A stretch of 10,718 nt of DNA, from contig CATPAV010000150.1 in assembly GCA_955652245.1 (NCBI GenBank), forward strand, positions 1 through 10,718, given 5' to 3'. The notes beneath the pieces were generated by a model. That model saw only the letters and a program-made list of their open reading frames with translations. It ran no database searches and was not told the origin of the DNA. The stretch is from an uncultured Candidatus Udaeobacter sp. Its GTDB lineage: Bacteria; Verrucomicrobiota; Verrucomicrobiia; Chthoniobacterales; UBA10450. Position numbers and translations under genes: made by a program. Below, one piece after another: positions 1 to 7,983 of the stretch (position 1 is the stretch's first letter; each line of letters starts with the position of its first letter).

Positions 1-1
1 G

Positions 2-415
2 AAACTAAGAGGCGTTAAATCGACAGCGGTTGGCTATGCGGGCGGAACCAAGGAAAATCCGACCTACGAAGATGTTTGCACGGACAAAACCGGCCACGCC
101 GAAGTGGTGGAAGTCGAATTCGATCCATCGCAGGTGAAATACGAGGACCTGCTGGATGTTTTTTGGTCCAACCACAATCCAACGACGTTGAATCGCCAGG
201 GCCCCGACGCCGGAACGCAATATCGTTCAGTGATTTTTTATCATTCGCCTGAGCAAAAAGCAGCGGCCGAATCTTCAAAGGAAAAGATCGATAAGAGTGG
301 GCGCTTTCGCCGCCCCGTCGTGACGCAAGTCGAAGCCGCCCCCAGATTCTGGCGCGCGGAAGAATATCACCAGCGCTACCTAGAGAAGCGCGGCCAAGCG
401 CATTGCGCGATTTGA
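2..415 (+). CDS. msrA: Peptide-methionine (S)-S-oxide reductase MsrA, 3' part
   Basis: Repairs oxidised methionine: it reduces methionine-S-sulfoxide in proteins, using thioredoxin as the usual electron donor. The reading frame is open from base 2 to the TGA at 413-415, giving 137 visible residues, so the gene begins upstream of the window. Family landmarks are TAVGYAGG (visible residues 8-15), PTYEDVCTDKTGHAE (20-34), the FDP and FWSNHNPTT block, and the AGTQYRSVIF and EEYHQRYLEKRG segments. The catalytic Cys of the N-terminal GCFW motif must lie in the missing part. A Cys three residues from the end (GQAHCAI) sits where many family members carry a resolving Cys. The gene is probably co-transcribed with the phosphogluconolactonase gene, which starts 12 bases after its stop. 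The family call is secure; only the 5' end is missing. Confidence 0.95.
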   Translation, partial: KLRGVKSTAVGYAGGTKENPTYEDVCTDKTGHAEVVEVEFDPSQVKYEDLLDVFWSNHNPTTLNRQGPDAGTQYRSVIFYHSPEQKAAAESSKEKIDKSGRFRRPVVTQVEAAPRFWRAEEYHQRYLEKRGQAHCAI

Positions 416-427
416 ATCGAAACTTGC

Positions 428-1126
428 ATGGACCGCGAGGTGATTCGGACACGGAATTTTGCGTCCGATGCGGCAAATTTCATCGTCGATCAAGCCCACA
501 AAGCCGTTGCGGAGCGCAACGAATTTCGGATCGCGCTTTCCGGGGGAAACACTCCGCGGCCGATCTATGAACGGCTCGCCATAATCGGACGCGATCTTCC
601 ATGGGAATCAATCCGGATTGCTTTTGGAGACGAGCGTTGCGTCCCACCAGATGACTCTCAGAGCAATTTCAGGATGGCGCGCGAAGCGCTCTTTATCCCG
701 GCCGCCATTCCCGAAAAATCGATCATGCGCATGCGCGGTGAAATAGATCCGCAAATGGCGGCGCAGGAATACGAGAATCAGCTCGAGCTGTTGGCGGCGC
801 AGCGCGGCGAACAGATTTATCGGCACGATCTGATCCTGCTTGGCCTGGGTGACGACGGACATACCGCGTCGCTGTTTCCGGGCACGGCTGGTCTTGAAGA
901 AACAACGCGGCGAGTGATCGCGAATTTTGTGCCGAAGTTTAGTTCGTGGCGATTAACATTCACTTTTCCACTCATCAATCATGCGCGGCAGATTTGTTTC
1001 CTGGTGAACACAACAAAAAGCGCGGAGTTGATCGAGCGCGTTCTGCGAGGCGATCCGCAATTGCCCGCATCGCGCGTCGAACCCACTGCTGGTGACGTGA
1101 CTTGGATTCTTGGCTTGTCGTCTTAA
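428..1126 (+). CDS. pgl: 6-phosphogluconolactonase (DevB type)
   Basis: Hydrolyses 6-phosphogluconolactone to 6-phosphogluconate, the second step of the oxidative pentose phosphate pathway, in the cytoplasm. The protein is 232 residues, normal for the family. Motifs in order: RIALSGGNTPRPIY (34-47, phosphate binding), IAFGDERCVPPDDSQSNFRMARE (64-86), and LILLGLGDDGHTASLFPGT (135-153), which carries the Asp and His expected at the active site. The C-terminal half has the usual PLINHARQICFLVN and LPASRVEP segments. The ATG at 428 lies 12 bases after the msrA stop and suits the family's N-terminus, although no strong Shine-Dalgarno sequence precedes it. Pairing with msrA fits a loose redox theme, since NADPH feeds thioredoxin reductase, but that link is an inference. 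Nothing looks damaged. Confidence 0.95.
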   Translation: MDREVIRTRNFASDAANFIVDQAHKAVAERNEFRIALSGGNTPRPIYERLAIIGRDLPWESIRIAFGDERCVPPDDSQSNFRMAREALFIPAAIPEKSIMRMRGEIDPQMAAQEYENQLELLAAQRGEQIYRHDLILLGLGDDGHTASLFPGTAGLEETTRRVIANFVPKFSSWRLTFTFPLINHARQICFLVNTTKSAELIERVLRGDPQLPASRVEPTAGDVTWILGLSS

Positions 1127-1228
1127 GAGCTCGTTGGCCCATCGAACGCGGCTTAATTTTTTCGCTCTTGTCGCTGTTCCGGAAGCCAGTTCGACGACCC
1201 TAGCCGCAACCTCTAACAATTCGGCCCT

Positions 1229-1642
1229 TCAGTACTGTTCGCCGTCGTCTTCCTTTGGCGGTACGACGCGATCCTCAACGGCGTAGGCATGAAGCATGAC
1301 TGCGATTAAGTAGAAAAAAAAGAGACCGGCGCCGAAGCCGGCCGAGGCGATTGCAGCCAGAAACACGAAAATCCCGGCGGGAACCGCGCCGGCCATCCAC
1401 AAGAAACCCGCGAGCTTGTGTCCTTTATAAATATGACCCAGGCCGGGGATAATACTTAAAAGGACAGCTACCGCATCGCTCGCCTTTCCCTCCGCGGTCT
1501 CGGTGGCGCTTCGCGTCCAATCGCATTGATCGCAGCGTGTCGCATTCTTTGGCAACAAATGTCCGCAATACGGGCATGGCATTTTGTTCGCATCGCCCGG
1601 TGCCGGCTTGGCGGTTGGTGCGTCCGTGTAATCCACGTTCAT
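1229..1642 (-). CDS. Small zinc-ribbon membrane protein, function unknown
   Basis: A 137-residue protein with no function I can name. A short polar N-terminus leads into a four-Cys zinc ribbon: CPYC at residues 23-26 and CDQC at 37-40, an 11-residue spacing typical of small rubredoxin-like knuckles. A linker follows, then a stretch beginning SIIPGLGHIYKGHKLAG (63-79) that resembles the start of TM2-type domains. Two hydrophobic segments (about 78-99 and 101-119) follow, rich in Gly and Ala, and the tail is acidic and charged (EDRVVPPKEDDGEQY). The ribbon is probably cytoplasmic and the hairpin in the inner membrane. The gene is divergent from the Nif3-like gene, with a 112-base gap that must hold both promoters, and convergent with pgl. 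Start choice: ATG at 1642; no strong ribosome binding site. It is likely a real gene because the Cys pattern and hydrophobic hairpin are coherent. Confidence 0.8.
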   Translation of the reverse strand: MNVDYTDAPTAKPAPGDANKMPCPYCGHLLPKNATRCDQCDWTRSATETAEGKASDAVAVLLSIIPGLGHIYKGHKLAGFLWMAGAVPAGIFVFLAAIASAGFGAGLFFFYLIAVMLHAYAVEDRVVPPKEDDGEQY

Positions 1643-1754
1643 TTCGATCGGTTGCTAAACGTCACAAGCCGCGCCGAATTCGTCAAGCAAACTTAAGACG
1701 CCATGCTCGTAATCGGCAGTGCAAATTTCCCAAGACCGGCTCAAATTGTCGCTG

Positions 1755-2510
1755 ATGGCATCACTCACCGAAATAGTTCGATATACGGACAAATATTTGC
1801 GCGTCCCCGAAATTGAAGATTGGCCAAATGCGTTAAACGGTTTGCAGATCGAGAATTCGGGACAGGTGACGAAAATTGGCGCAGCAGTGGATGTCTCCAC
1901 GCGCGCTCTAAGCGAAGCGGCAAAGAAGGATGTGGATCTTTTGATCGTGCATCACGGTTTGTTTTGGCCGGGTTTGCAACCGGTGACAAAGGCGTTGCAC
2001 CGGCAATTAAGAATCGCATTTGAAAACGACATCGCGCTGTATAGCGCGCACTTGCCGCTCGACATTCATCCAAAGGTTGGCAACAACCCGCAACTGGCAA
2101 CGGCGCTCGGGCTAAGATCGACCACTCCGTTCTTGGAAGAGAAAGGACAACTCATCGGTTTGAAAACGCACGCTTCCATCTTGCGCGATGAACTTTTGCG
2201 CAAACTGGAGAAGTCGTTGGGCGGGAAGGTCAAAGCGTTTGCGTTTGGTCCGAAGAGAATCAAAACGATTGGGGTCGTTACCGGGGGCGCCGGCTCGGAA
2301 ATTTATCGCGTCGCGCGGGAAAAGATCGACATGTTCATCACCGGCGAAGCGCCGCATTGGGCCGCCGTCGCTGCCGAAGAGCTCGGCGTCAATTTGATTC
2401 TCGGCGGGCACTACGCTACCGAAACCTTCGGCGTGAAAGCGCTCGCTGACTATTTGTCTAAGCGGTTCAAATTGCCGTGGGAATTTCTCGATTTCCCGAC
2501 CGGACTTTGA
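1755..2510 (+). CDS. Nif3/YbgI-family dinuclear metal-centre protein
   Basis: A member of the widespread Nif3-like (YbgI, YqfO) family, which forms hexameric toroids with a two-metal site; the cellular role is still debated, and some members are called GTP cyclohydrolase 1 type 2. From the ATG at 1755 the protein is 251 residues. Metal-site landmarks are present: HHG at 66-68 in LLIVHHGLFW, SAHLPLD (97-103) with Asp103, and GGHYATE (217-223) with His219 and Glu223. NALNGLQIEN near the N-terminus and ITGEAPHW (195-202) are also characteristic. The frame is open upstream to 1719 from a non-ATG codon, but the ATG at 1755 matches the family N-terminus (SLTEIVRYTDKYL), so I chose it. Many relatives lie next to a zinc-ribbon protein gene; here the neighbouring ribbon protein is divergent and membrane-bound, so it is not the usual partner. 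Confidence 0.92.
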   Translation: MASLTEIVRYTDKYLRVPEIEDWPNALNGLQIENSGQVTKIGAAVDVSTRALSEAAKKDVDLLIVHHGLFWPGLQPVTKALHRQLRIAFENDIALYSAHLPLDIHPKVGNNPQLATALGLRSTTPFLEEKGQLIGLKTHASILRDELLRKLEKSLGGKVKAFAFGPKRIKTIGVVTGGAGSEIYRVAREKIDMFITGEAPHWAAVAAEELGVNLILGGHYATETFGVKALADYLSKRFKLPWEFLDFPTGL

Positions 2511-2761
2511 CGGCCGAATTCAATCGCGACGCCATCGTCACTCTCGCAAGAAAACTTCTACGAACAGCATTGGATTGTTGGGCGAGCGATTGCAACGAAA
2601 AATATGGCTGCACATGGGCGGCTCAGACAGCTCGTATCCCTGCTTCGACAACGTGGTTACCGTATCGAGCAACTTTGATTGCCACCCGGATACTCCGATG
2701 CGGCAACATCGCGTGATTTTTTTGCTTTCGTTAATTCTGAGACGTTGTTGTTTGTTCGCCG

Positions 2762-4357
2762 ATGACCGCGGCGCAAGAGCACCGAGCAAGCACACGGGCG
2801 ACGGGGATCGTTGGCATCGCGATTTTGTGCAGCCGCGTCCTTGGGCTGATTCGCGAGCAGGTGTTTGCCGGGCTTTTCGGCGCGGGAAGAAATCTCGACG
2901 CATTTTTGATGGCTTTTCGGCTGCCGAATTTACTGCGCGATCTGTTTGCTGAAGGCGCACTTTCAACCGCATTCATCACTACGTTTGCTGGGAAAATAGC
3001 AACCGAAGGCGACGAATCTGCCTGGCGGCTTGCGAACAAGGTCGGGACGCTCACTGCCGTTTTTATGAGCGGAGTTACGCTGCTCGGTATCCTCTTCGCT
3101 CCGCAACTTGTCGATCTTCTGACGTGGGGAAGTTGGCCGCCGGATAAAACAGCGCTCACGATTTTGCTTACGCGAATCATGTGGCCATTCATGCTGCTGG
3201 TGTCGCTGGCGGCGCTCGTGATGGGAATTCTCAATGCGAAGCACGTCTTCGGTCCGCCGGCGATGGCATCGAGCTATTTCAATCTCGGCTCCATCATCGG
3301 GGGCGTAGCTATCGGCTGGTGGTTCGATCCGCATTTCGGGGCGCGTTCCCTTACCGGTCTGGCAATTGGAACGCTCATCGGCGGTGTTTGGCAATTGATC
3401 GCACAGTTTCCGTCGCTGCACCGCGTGGGCTACAAGTATCGCGCCGATTTTCAATGGCGCGACGAAGGCGTACGCACTGTGCTCGGCCTGATGGCGCCGG
3501 CGGTGATCGCGGCCAGCGCCGTGCAAGTGAACGTCCTGATCAACAGCGGGTTCGCGGCAAGTCTCGGCAACGGCCCGGTGAGCTGGCTCAATATCGCGTT
3601 TCGGCTGATGCAGTTACCGCTCGGGATTTTCGGCGTCGCCATCGGCACGGTTACGCTGCCGCTCGTCTCGAGGAGCGCGGCAATCGGCAACATCGACGAG
3701 TTTCGCGCGATCCTTGCCCGCGGAATGCGACTCGCATTTTTGCTCACCATTCCTTCAGCGATTGGACTCGCCATGCTTGCGTCGCCGATCATCAGCGTGA
3801 TTTACCAGCACGGACGATTCACGGCCGAGATGACGCGGCAAACCGCAGGTGCATTGCAATTTTACGCCGTCGGACTCGTCTCATACGCAGCGTTAAAAGT
3901 GCTTACGCCGGCGTTTTATGCGATCGGCAAACGCAACACGCCAATGGTCGTGGGCTTCCTCGCAATCGGCACGAATCTTTTTCTCAACTGGCTTTTTACA
4001 TTCCGGCTTGGCTGGGGACATCGCGGGCTTGCCTTTTCCACAAGTCTCGTCGCAACGATCAATTTTCTCTTGCTCTACGGGCTGATGTGGCGGCACGCGC
4101 ACAGATTGGAAACACGCCGGCTGTTCGCCGGGCTCGGGAAAATCTGCGTGGCAGGCGTGCTGCTCGCCCTCGTTTGTTGGGCCGCGAACTACTGGTGGCT
4201 AGATGCATGGGAGCAATTGCGCTTTTTCAAAAAGCTATGCGCGCTACTTGCTGCGATTATCGTTAGCTTGATAACATTTTTCGGCGCGGCATTTCTGTTG
4301 CGCGTTGATGAAGTGCAAGACGTTGTCGATCTCGTTAGGCGGCGAACTGGATCCTAA
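2762..4357 (+). CDS. murJ: Lipid II flippase MurJ (MviN)
   Basis: Integral inner-membrane flippase that moves lipid II, the peptidoglycan precursor, from the cytoplasmic to the periplasmic leaflet. It belongs to the MOP superfamily; members have 14 transmembrane helices, which fits 531 residues. The N-terminal block SRVLGLIREQVFAGLFGAG (24-42), followed by LDAF and FRLPNLLRDLFAEGALSTAF (52-71), is diagnostic. The residues corresponding to E. coli R18, R24, D39 and R52 appear as R25, R31, D46 and R59. A later block, GPVSWLNIAFRLMQLPLGIFGVAIGT, holds the conserved Arg of the central cavity. The ATG at 2762 fits the family start; no good Shine-Dalgarno sequence is seen. It stands alone, 251 bases after the Nif3-like gene and convergent with the trans-sulfuration gene. 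Expected to be essential. Confidence 0.96.
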   Translation: MTAAQEHRASTRATGIVGIAILCSRVLGLIREQVFAGLFGAGRNLDAFLMAFRLPNLLRDLFAEGALSTAFITTFAGKIATEGDESAWRLANKVGTLTAVFMSGVTLLGILFAPQLVDLLTWGSWPPDKTALTILLTRIMWPFMLLVSLAALVMGILNAKHVFGPPAMASSYFNLGSIIGGVAIGWWFDPHFGARSLTGLAIGTLIGGVWQLIAQFPSLHRVGYKYRADFQWRDEGVRTVLGLMAPAVIAASAVQVNVLINSGFAASLGNGPVSWLNIAFRLMQLPLGIFGVAIGTVTLPLVSRSAAIGNIDEFRAILARGMRLAFLLTIPSAIGLAMLASPIISVIYQHGRFTAEMTRQTAGALQFYAVGLVSYAALKVLTPAFYAIGKRNTPMVVGFLAIGTNLFLNWLFTFRLGWGHRGLAFSTSLVATINFLLLYGLMWRHAHRLETRRLFAGLGKICVAGVLLALVCWAANYWWLDAWEQLRFFKKLCALLAAIIVSLITFFGAAFLLRVDEVQDVVDLVRRRTGS

Positions 4358-4374
4358 TCCGGAGAGATGCGCGC

Positions 4375-4417
4375 CGTCGTGTCCCAAGAAGTAATGGGAC
4401 ATGACGGAGCATGTCCC
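4375..4417. terminator. Strong inverted repeat between convergent genes, likely two-way terminator
   Basis: The 64-base gap between murJ and the convergent trans-sulfuration gene holds two overlapping hairpins. The first pairs 4375-4386 with 4395-4406 (12 bp with one G-U pair, 8-base loop). The second pairs GGGACATG (4396-4403) with CATGTCCC (4410-4417), a perfect 8-bp stem with a 6-base loop. They share the arm around 4396-4403, so only one can form at a time. There is no clear T-run on either side. Position suggests transcription termination for both genes; a dispersed repeat element is the alternative. Confidence 0.55.
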
Positions 4418-4421
4418 TCCA

Positions 4422-5537
4422 TTATCCGAGCGCCTGATCGAGATCCTCAATCAAATCGTCGGCATTCTCGAGACCGATTGACAATCGCAAGAGATTTTCT
4501 GGCGAAGTTGTGCCCGCGCCTTCGATTGAAGCGCGGTGTTCAATCAAGCTTTCCACGCCACCCAAACTCGTAGCGCGAATAAAGATTTTTGTTTTCGCGG
4601 ACACGTTCATTGCTGCCTCGCGACCGCCGGTGACTTCGAAAGAAAGCATCCCACCAAACATCGACATCTGGCGCCTGGCGATTTCGTGTCCCGGATGTGC
4701 TTGTAATCCCGGGTAATGCACCCGTTCCACGCGTTGGTGTTGCGCCAGAAATTCCGCGACTCTGATCGCGTTTTCTGAATGCGCCCGCATTCGCCACGGC
4801 AGAGTGCGCATACCGCGCAAGATCAGCCAGCAATCGAAAGGTGAGGGGACTGCCCCGCCGGAATATTGAATGGTGTGGACACGCTGAAAAAATTCATTGT
4901 CGATCCTTGCCATAACAATTCCTCCGGCGACATCGCAGTGGCCGCCGAAATACTTTGTCGTCGAGTGCAGAATGAGATCGGCGCCCAAATCGAATGGGCG
5001 CTGCAATACGGGCGCCCATGTATTGTCGCAAACGCAAAGCGCGCCTGCGTTGTGAATGATTTCGGCGACGGCCGCGATGTCCACAACCTTCAGAAGCGGA
5101 TTCGAGGGAGTCTCGACCCACGCCAGTTTTGTTTTTGAGCGCAAAGCTTTTCGCACCTCGTCGAGATTGCTCATATCGACGAAATCGGCTTCAAGTCCCC
5201 AACGCAGGAGAATTTCGCGCAGGAGTCGTGACGTGCCGTAGTAGGCATCGACATGGGCGAGGACGTGATCTCCCGGTGCGAGCGCCTGAAACAGCGCCAT
5301 TGCTGCGGCCGTGCCACTGCCAAAAGCCGCCGCTGCTTCGCCGCCTTCGAGCATGCTGATTCCGTGTTCCAATGCTTGACGATTCGGATTGTTATTGCGC
5401 GTGTACATAAAACCGCGCGAATAGGCGCCCTCGACGTCTCGTTCGAATGTAGTGGAGAGGTGAATCGGCGCCGAAACCGCCCCGGTGGCGGGATCGATCG
5501 CATGTCCGGCATGGACGGCTAGAGTTTCAATTTTCAT
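4422..5537 (-). CDS. PLP-dependent trans-sulfuration enzyme, cystathionine gamma-synthase/beta-lyase type
   Basis: Cytoplasmic PLP enzyme of the Cys/Met metabolism family. Likely reactions are joining cysteine to an activated homoserine (gamma-synthase) or cleaving cystathionine. From the ATG at 5537 it is 371 residues, slightly short of the usual 380-400. Motifs: YSRGFMYTRNNNPN (39-52, cofactor phosphate contact from the partner subunit), GSGTAAAMAL (73-82), VETPSNPLLKVVDI (141-154), DNTWAPVLQRP (171-181) with the PLP-pairing Asp171, and HSTTKYFGGHCDVAGG (191-206) with Schiff-base Lys195. SLGGVESLIEHRAS near the C-terminus is typical of the family. The frame extends upstream to a TTG at 5573, but MKIETLAVHAG at 5537 matches the family start. 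Sequence alone does not separate metB from metC or related lyases, so no symbol is given. It is divergent from the dehydrogenase gene. Confidence 0.92.
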   Translation of the reverse strand: MKIETLAVHAGHAIDPATGAVSAPIHLSTTFERDVEGAYSRGFMYTRNNNPNRQALEHGISMLEGGEAAAAFGSGTAAAMALFQALAPGDHVLAHVDAYYGTSRLLREILLRWGLEADFVDMSNLDEVRKALRSKTKLAWVETPSNPLLKVVDIAAVAEIIHNAGALCVCDNTWAPVLQRPFDLGADLILHSTTKYFGGHCDVAGGIVMARIDNEFFQRVHTIQYSGGAVPSPFDCWLILRGMRTLPWRMRAHSENAIRVAEFLAQHQRVERVHYPGLQAHPGHEIARRQMSMFGGMLSFEVTGGREAAMNVSAKTKIFIRATSLGGVESLIEHRASIEGAGTTSPENLLRLSIGLENADDLIEDLDQALG

Positions 5538-5681
5538 TTCGATTAATTTTGGCAGGAACGTTACGGATTCCAAAGGTGATTGTCGATCCTACGCACGGTT
5601 TCGATTTGACGGGTCGGTTTGCCCAGCGCAAATAGCAACTGCACTTCCCGATCGGACATTCTAACTTCCGAATCCCTTCAC

Positions 5682-6944
5682 ATGACTATTTACGACGACG
5701 ACGTGTTTCGAATGGCGTGTGCTCAATTCGAGGTCATCGCCGATTATCTGAGCATCGGCAAAAACCATCGCGAGCGGCTCATGTATCCGAAACGTGCCGT
5801 CGCTGTAACGCTGCCCGTGCACATGGACGATGGCAGCACGAAAACTTTTCAGGGTTATCGCGTTCAGCATCACCTAACACTTGGACCGACCAAAGGCGGG
5901 ACGCGCTTCGCTCCTTCGTTATCAATGGGAGAAACCGCCGCGCTGGCAATGTGGATGAGCTGGAAATGTGCGCTCGCCAATCTGCCGTACGGTGGCGCGA
6001 AAGGCGGCATTGCGGTCGATCCGGCGAAACTGTCGCGCACCGAGCTCGAAGCGCTCTCACGCCGCTACATGCAGGAGATGATCCCCTTCGTCGGCCCGCA
6101 TACTGACATTATGGGACCCGACATGGGAACGAACGAGCAGATCATGGCGTGGTTCATGGATACGTACTCTGTTTATCAAGGTTATGCCGTAAGTGAAATT
6201 GTCACCGGCAAGCCGGTTTCGATCGGCGGAACTGAAGGCCGGCGCGAAGCTACCGGTCGCGGTGTGGTTTACCTGATTGAGCGGGCCATGAATATGCTGA
6301 AGATGGACTCGGAAAAATCCACCGCAATTGTGCAGGGATTTGGTAATGTCGGATCAGTTGCGGCTTTATCACTGGCGCTCAAGAGTGGTCTGAAAATTGT
6401 CGGCATCAGTGACGCGCACGCGGCGATCTACAATCCGAAAGGAATCGACGTGGAAGCGGCGGAACAACACGTTCACAAGAAAGGACATCTGCGAGCATTT
6501 GACCAAGGCGATCATGTCGATCCAAACGAGCTACTCACGATGAAATGCGATGTGCTCGTTCCGGCGGCGGTTGACCGTGTAATTACGGGAAAAAATGCTC
6601 GGAAATTACAATGTCGCATTCTGGCGGAAGGCGCAAATGGTCCTACCACACCAGACGCAGATTTGATTCTTGAGAAGCGCTGGGACGAAATCTTTGTTAT
6701 CCCGGACATTCTCTGCAATGCCGGCGGTGTGATCGTTTCCTACTTCGAATGGGTGCAAGGTCTGCAAAGCTTCCGCTGGACCGAAACCGAAGTGACCGAC
6801 AAACTTTTTCGCATCCTTGAACATTCTTTCATTCAGGTGATCAGACGCGCGAAAGAACATAAAATTTCTCATCGCACCGCGGCCATGGCAATCGGGGTCG
6901 AACGCGTCCTTAAAGCTAAGATGATGCGTGGCCTGTTTCCATGA
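5682..6944 (+). CDS. Glutamate dehydrogenase (Glu/Leu/Phe/Val dehydrogenase family)
   Basis: Oxidative deamination of glutamate to 2-oxoglutarate, or the reverse, with NAD(P); links carbon and nitrogen metabolism in the cytoplasm. The 420-residue length is that of bacterial hexameric enzymes. Motifs: LTLGPTKGGTRF (66-75) with substrate-binding Lys71, MSWKCALANLPYGGAKGGI (92-110) with catalytic Lys107, GPDMGTNEQIMAWFMD (145-160) with Asp147, and a Rossmann loop GFGNVGS (219-225). AEGANGPTTPDAD and NAGGVIVSYFEWVQ near the C-terminus match glutamate-specific members better than leucine or phenylalanine enzymes. The frame is open from 5619, but the ATG at 5682 (MTIYDDDVFRMACAQF) fits the family start; there is no obvious Shine-Dalgarno sequence. 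Cofactor preference cannot be read safely. It is followed 6 bases later by the epimerase-like gene, so the two are probably co-transcribed. Confidence 0.93.
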   Translation: MTIYDDDVFRMACAQFEVIADYLSIGKNHRERLMYPKRAVAVTLPVHMDDGSTKTFQGYRVQHHLTLGPTKGGTRFAPSLSMGETAALAMWMSWKCALANLPYGGAKGGIAVDPAKLSRTELEALSRRYMQEMIPFVGPHTDIMGPDMGTNEQIMAWFMDTYSVYQGYAVSEIVTGKPVSIGGTEGRREATGRGVVYLIERAMNMLKMDSEKSTAIVQGFGNVGSVAALSLALKSGLKIVGISDAHAAIYNPKGIDVEAAEQHVHKKGHLRAFDQGDHVDPNELLTMKCDVLVPAAVDRVITGKNARKLQCRILAEGANGPTTPDADLILEKRWDEIFVIPDILCNAGGVIVSYFEWVQGLQSFRWTETEVTDKLFRILEHSFIQVIRRAKEHKISHRTAAMAIGVERVLKAKMMRGLFP

Positions 6945-6950
6945 CTCGCG

Positions 6951-7895
6951 ATGAGGTTTTCGCATTGCGAAGAGCATCGGGGAGATCGACATCTTGACAT
7001 CCTGACGGATGAGGAGAATGGCCTTCGCGTCATCGTCTCGCGTCCGGGCGCGGAACTAATCAGTCTTGCCCGAATAAATGAAGCCGGCGGATGGGTCGGC
7101 TTTCTTTACAGGGATAACCAGGTGTCAGTGCCGGCTCGGGGATGGGCAAATCACGCCACAGTGATGGGTTATTATCTCCATCGGCTGAAAAATGGACGCA
7201 GTTTGTACCGGGGTCGCGAGATCAAAGGGGAAAGGCATGGCTTTCTTCGCTCCAAAACATGGCATTTTGTCGAATCAGCTACCAACGAGAGCGGGGTCCT
7301 CAAATATCGGATCACGCCCGACGATTTCTCGCCGCCTGAATACCCGCTGAAGGTTAGCTTGGATCTGAGCTACAAGATCAACATCGACAAAGTGAGCGTT
7401 CTCTTCGAGTTTCGAAATGAGGAACCTGATTTGATCGCCCATGTCGCATTCGGGTTGCATCCAGGATTCGCTGCGACTTCGTTTGAAACCTTTCGTTTAC
7501 AAATGCCTTCTGGTTGGTATCGACGGTATTTCTCGCAGGGCAACTATCTCTCTGGTGAAACCCACGATATCGATTTTGCCGGCGGGGAAATGCCGTTCCC
7601 AAAAAGTGAGTTGCCAGGATCGTGCATCCTGGAGTTTGTGGATGTACCGAAGCGCGAACTCTGCTATGTCGATCCGCCGAGCGGCCGTTGGGTCACTCTC
7701 GATCTAACCGGCGTACCGTATCTGACGTTGTGGTCTGACGGCGGGCCGTTTCTTTGCATCGAACCTTGCTGGGGGCTGACTGATCATCACGAACAGCGCC
7801 CGTTTGAAGACAAGAAAGGAATTCAAATAATTCCGCCCGGCGGCGAATTGCACGCCTCCTTCACCATGACTCCGCAGCTTGCCTCTTGCGATTAA
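6951..7895 (+). CDS. Aldose 1-epimerase family protein
   Basis: Galactose-mutarotase-like beta-sandwich protein of 314 residues. The family interconverts alpha and beta anomers of free or phosphorylated hexoses; the substrate here is not evident. The frame contains GERHGFLR (93-100) with His96, HVAFGLHPGF (164-173) with His170, and FLCIEPCWGLTDHH (267-280) with Glu271: the His/His/Glu arrangement expected at the active site. PPGGELHASF near the end is also typical. This pattern resembles the LacX-like branch rather than classical GalM. The ATG at 6951 lies 6 bases after the dehydrogenase stop, which argues for one operon. The first 20 residues are rather polar and unlike the family, so the true start could be slightly downstream, but I see no better ATG. 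A two-way terminator follows 35 bases after the stop. Confidence 0.85.
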   Translation: MRFSHCEEHRGDRHLDILTDEENGLRVIVSRPGAELISLARINEAGGWVGFLYRDNQVSVPARGWANHATVMGYYLHRLKNGRSLYRGREIKGERHGFLRSKTWHFVESATNESGVLKYRITPDDFSPPEYPLKVSLDLSYKINIDKVSVLFEFRNEEPDLIAHVAFGLHPGFAATSFETFRLQMPSGWYRRYFSQGNYLSGETHDIDFAGGEMPFPKSELPGSCILEFVDVPKRELCYVDPPSGRWVTLDLTGVPYLTLWSDGGPFLCIEPCWGLTDHHEQRPFEDKKGIQIIPPGGELHASFTMTPQLASCD

Positions 7896-7930
7896 GGATT
7901 GTTCCTGCGGTTTTGCCGGACCGTGTACAT

Positions 7931-7974
7931 AAAAAGACCGCACTGCGGGATTTTACCGCAGTGCGGCTCTTTTT
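7931..7974. terminator. Two-way rho-independent terminator
   Basis: A perfect 11-bp stem pairs CCGCACTGCGG (7938-7948) with CCGCAGTGCGG (7956-7966) around a 7-base loop. It is flanked by AAAAAGA (7931-7937) and TCTTTTT (7968-7974), so each strand ends in a T-run and the flanks extend the stem past one unpaired C at 7967. It lies 35 bases after the epimerase-like gene on the + strand and 9 bases after the stop of the repeat peptide gene on the - strand, so it can end both convergent transcripts. Confidence 0.93.
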
Positions 7975-7983
7975 ATCGTAAGC

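Noticed and set aside
1127..1228. Gap between pgl and the convergent zinc-ribbon gene checked for a terminator
   Set aside because: Only a short TTCCGGAA palindrome and a T-run without a stem; nothing to support a call.
2511..2678. The Nif3 frame stays open for 55 codons past its TGA, suggesting readthrough or a decayed extra domain
   Set aside because: The protein already ends where the family ends, an open run of this length is not rare by chance, and no start or family motif is visible in it.
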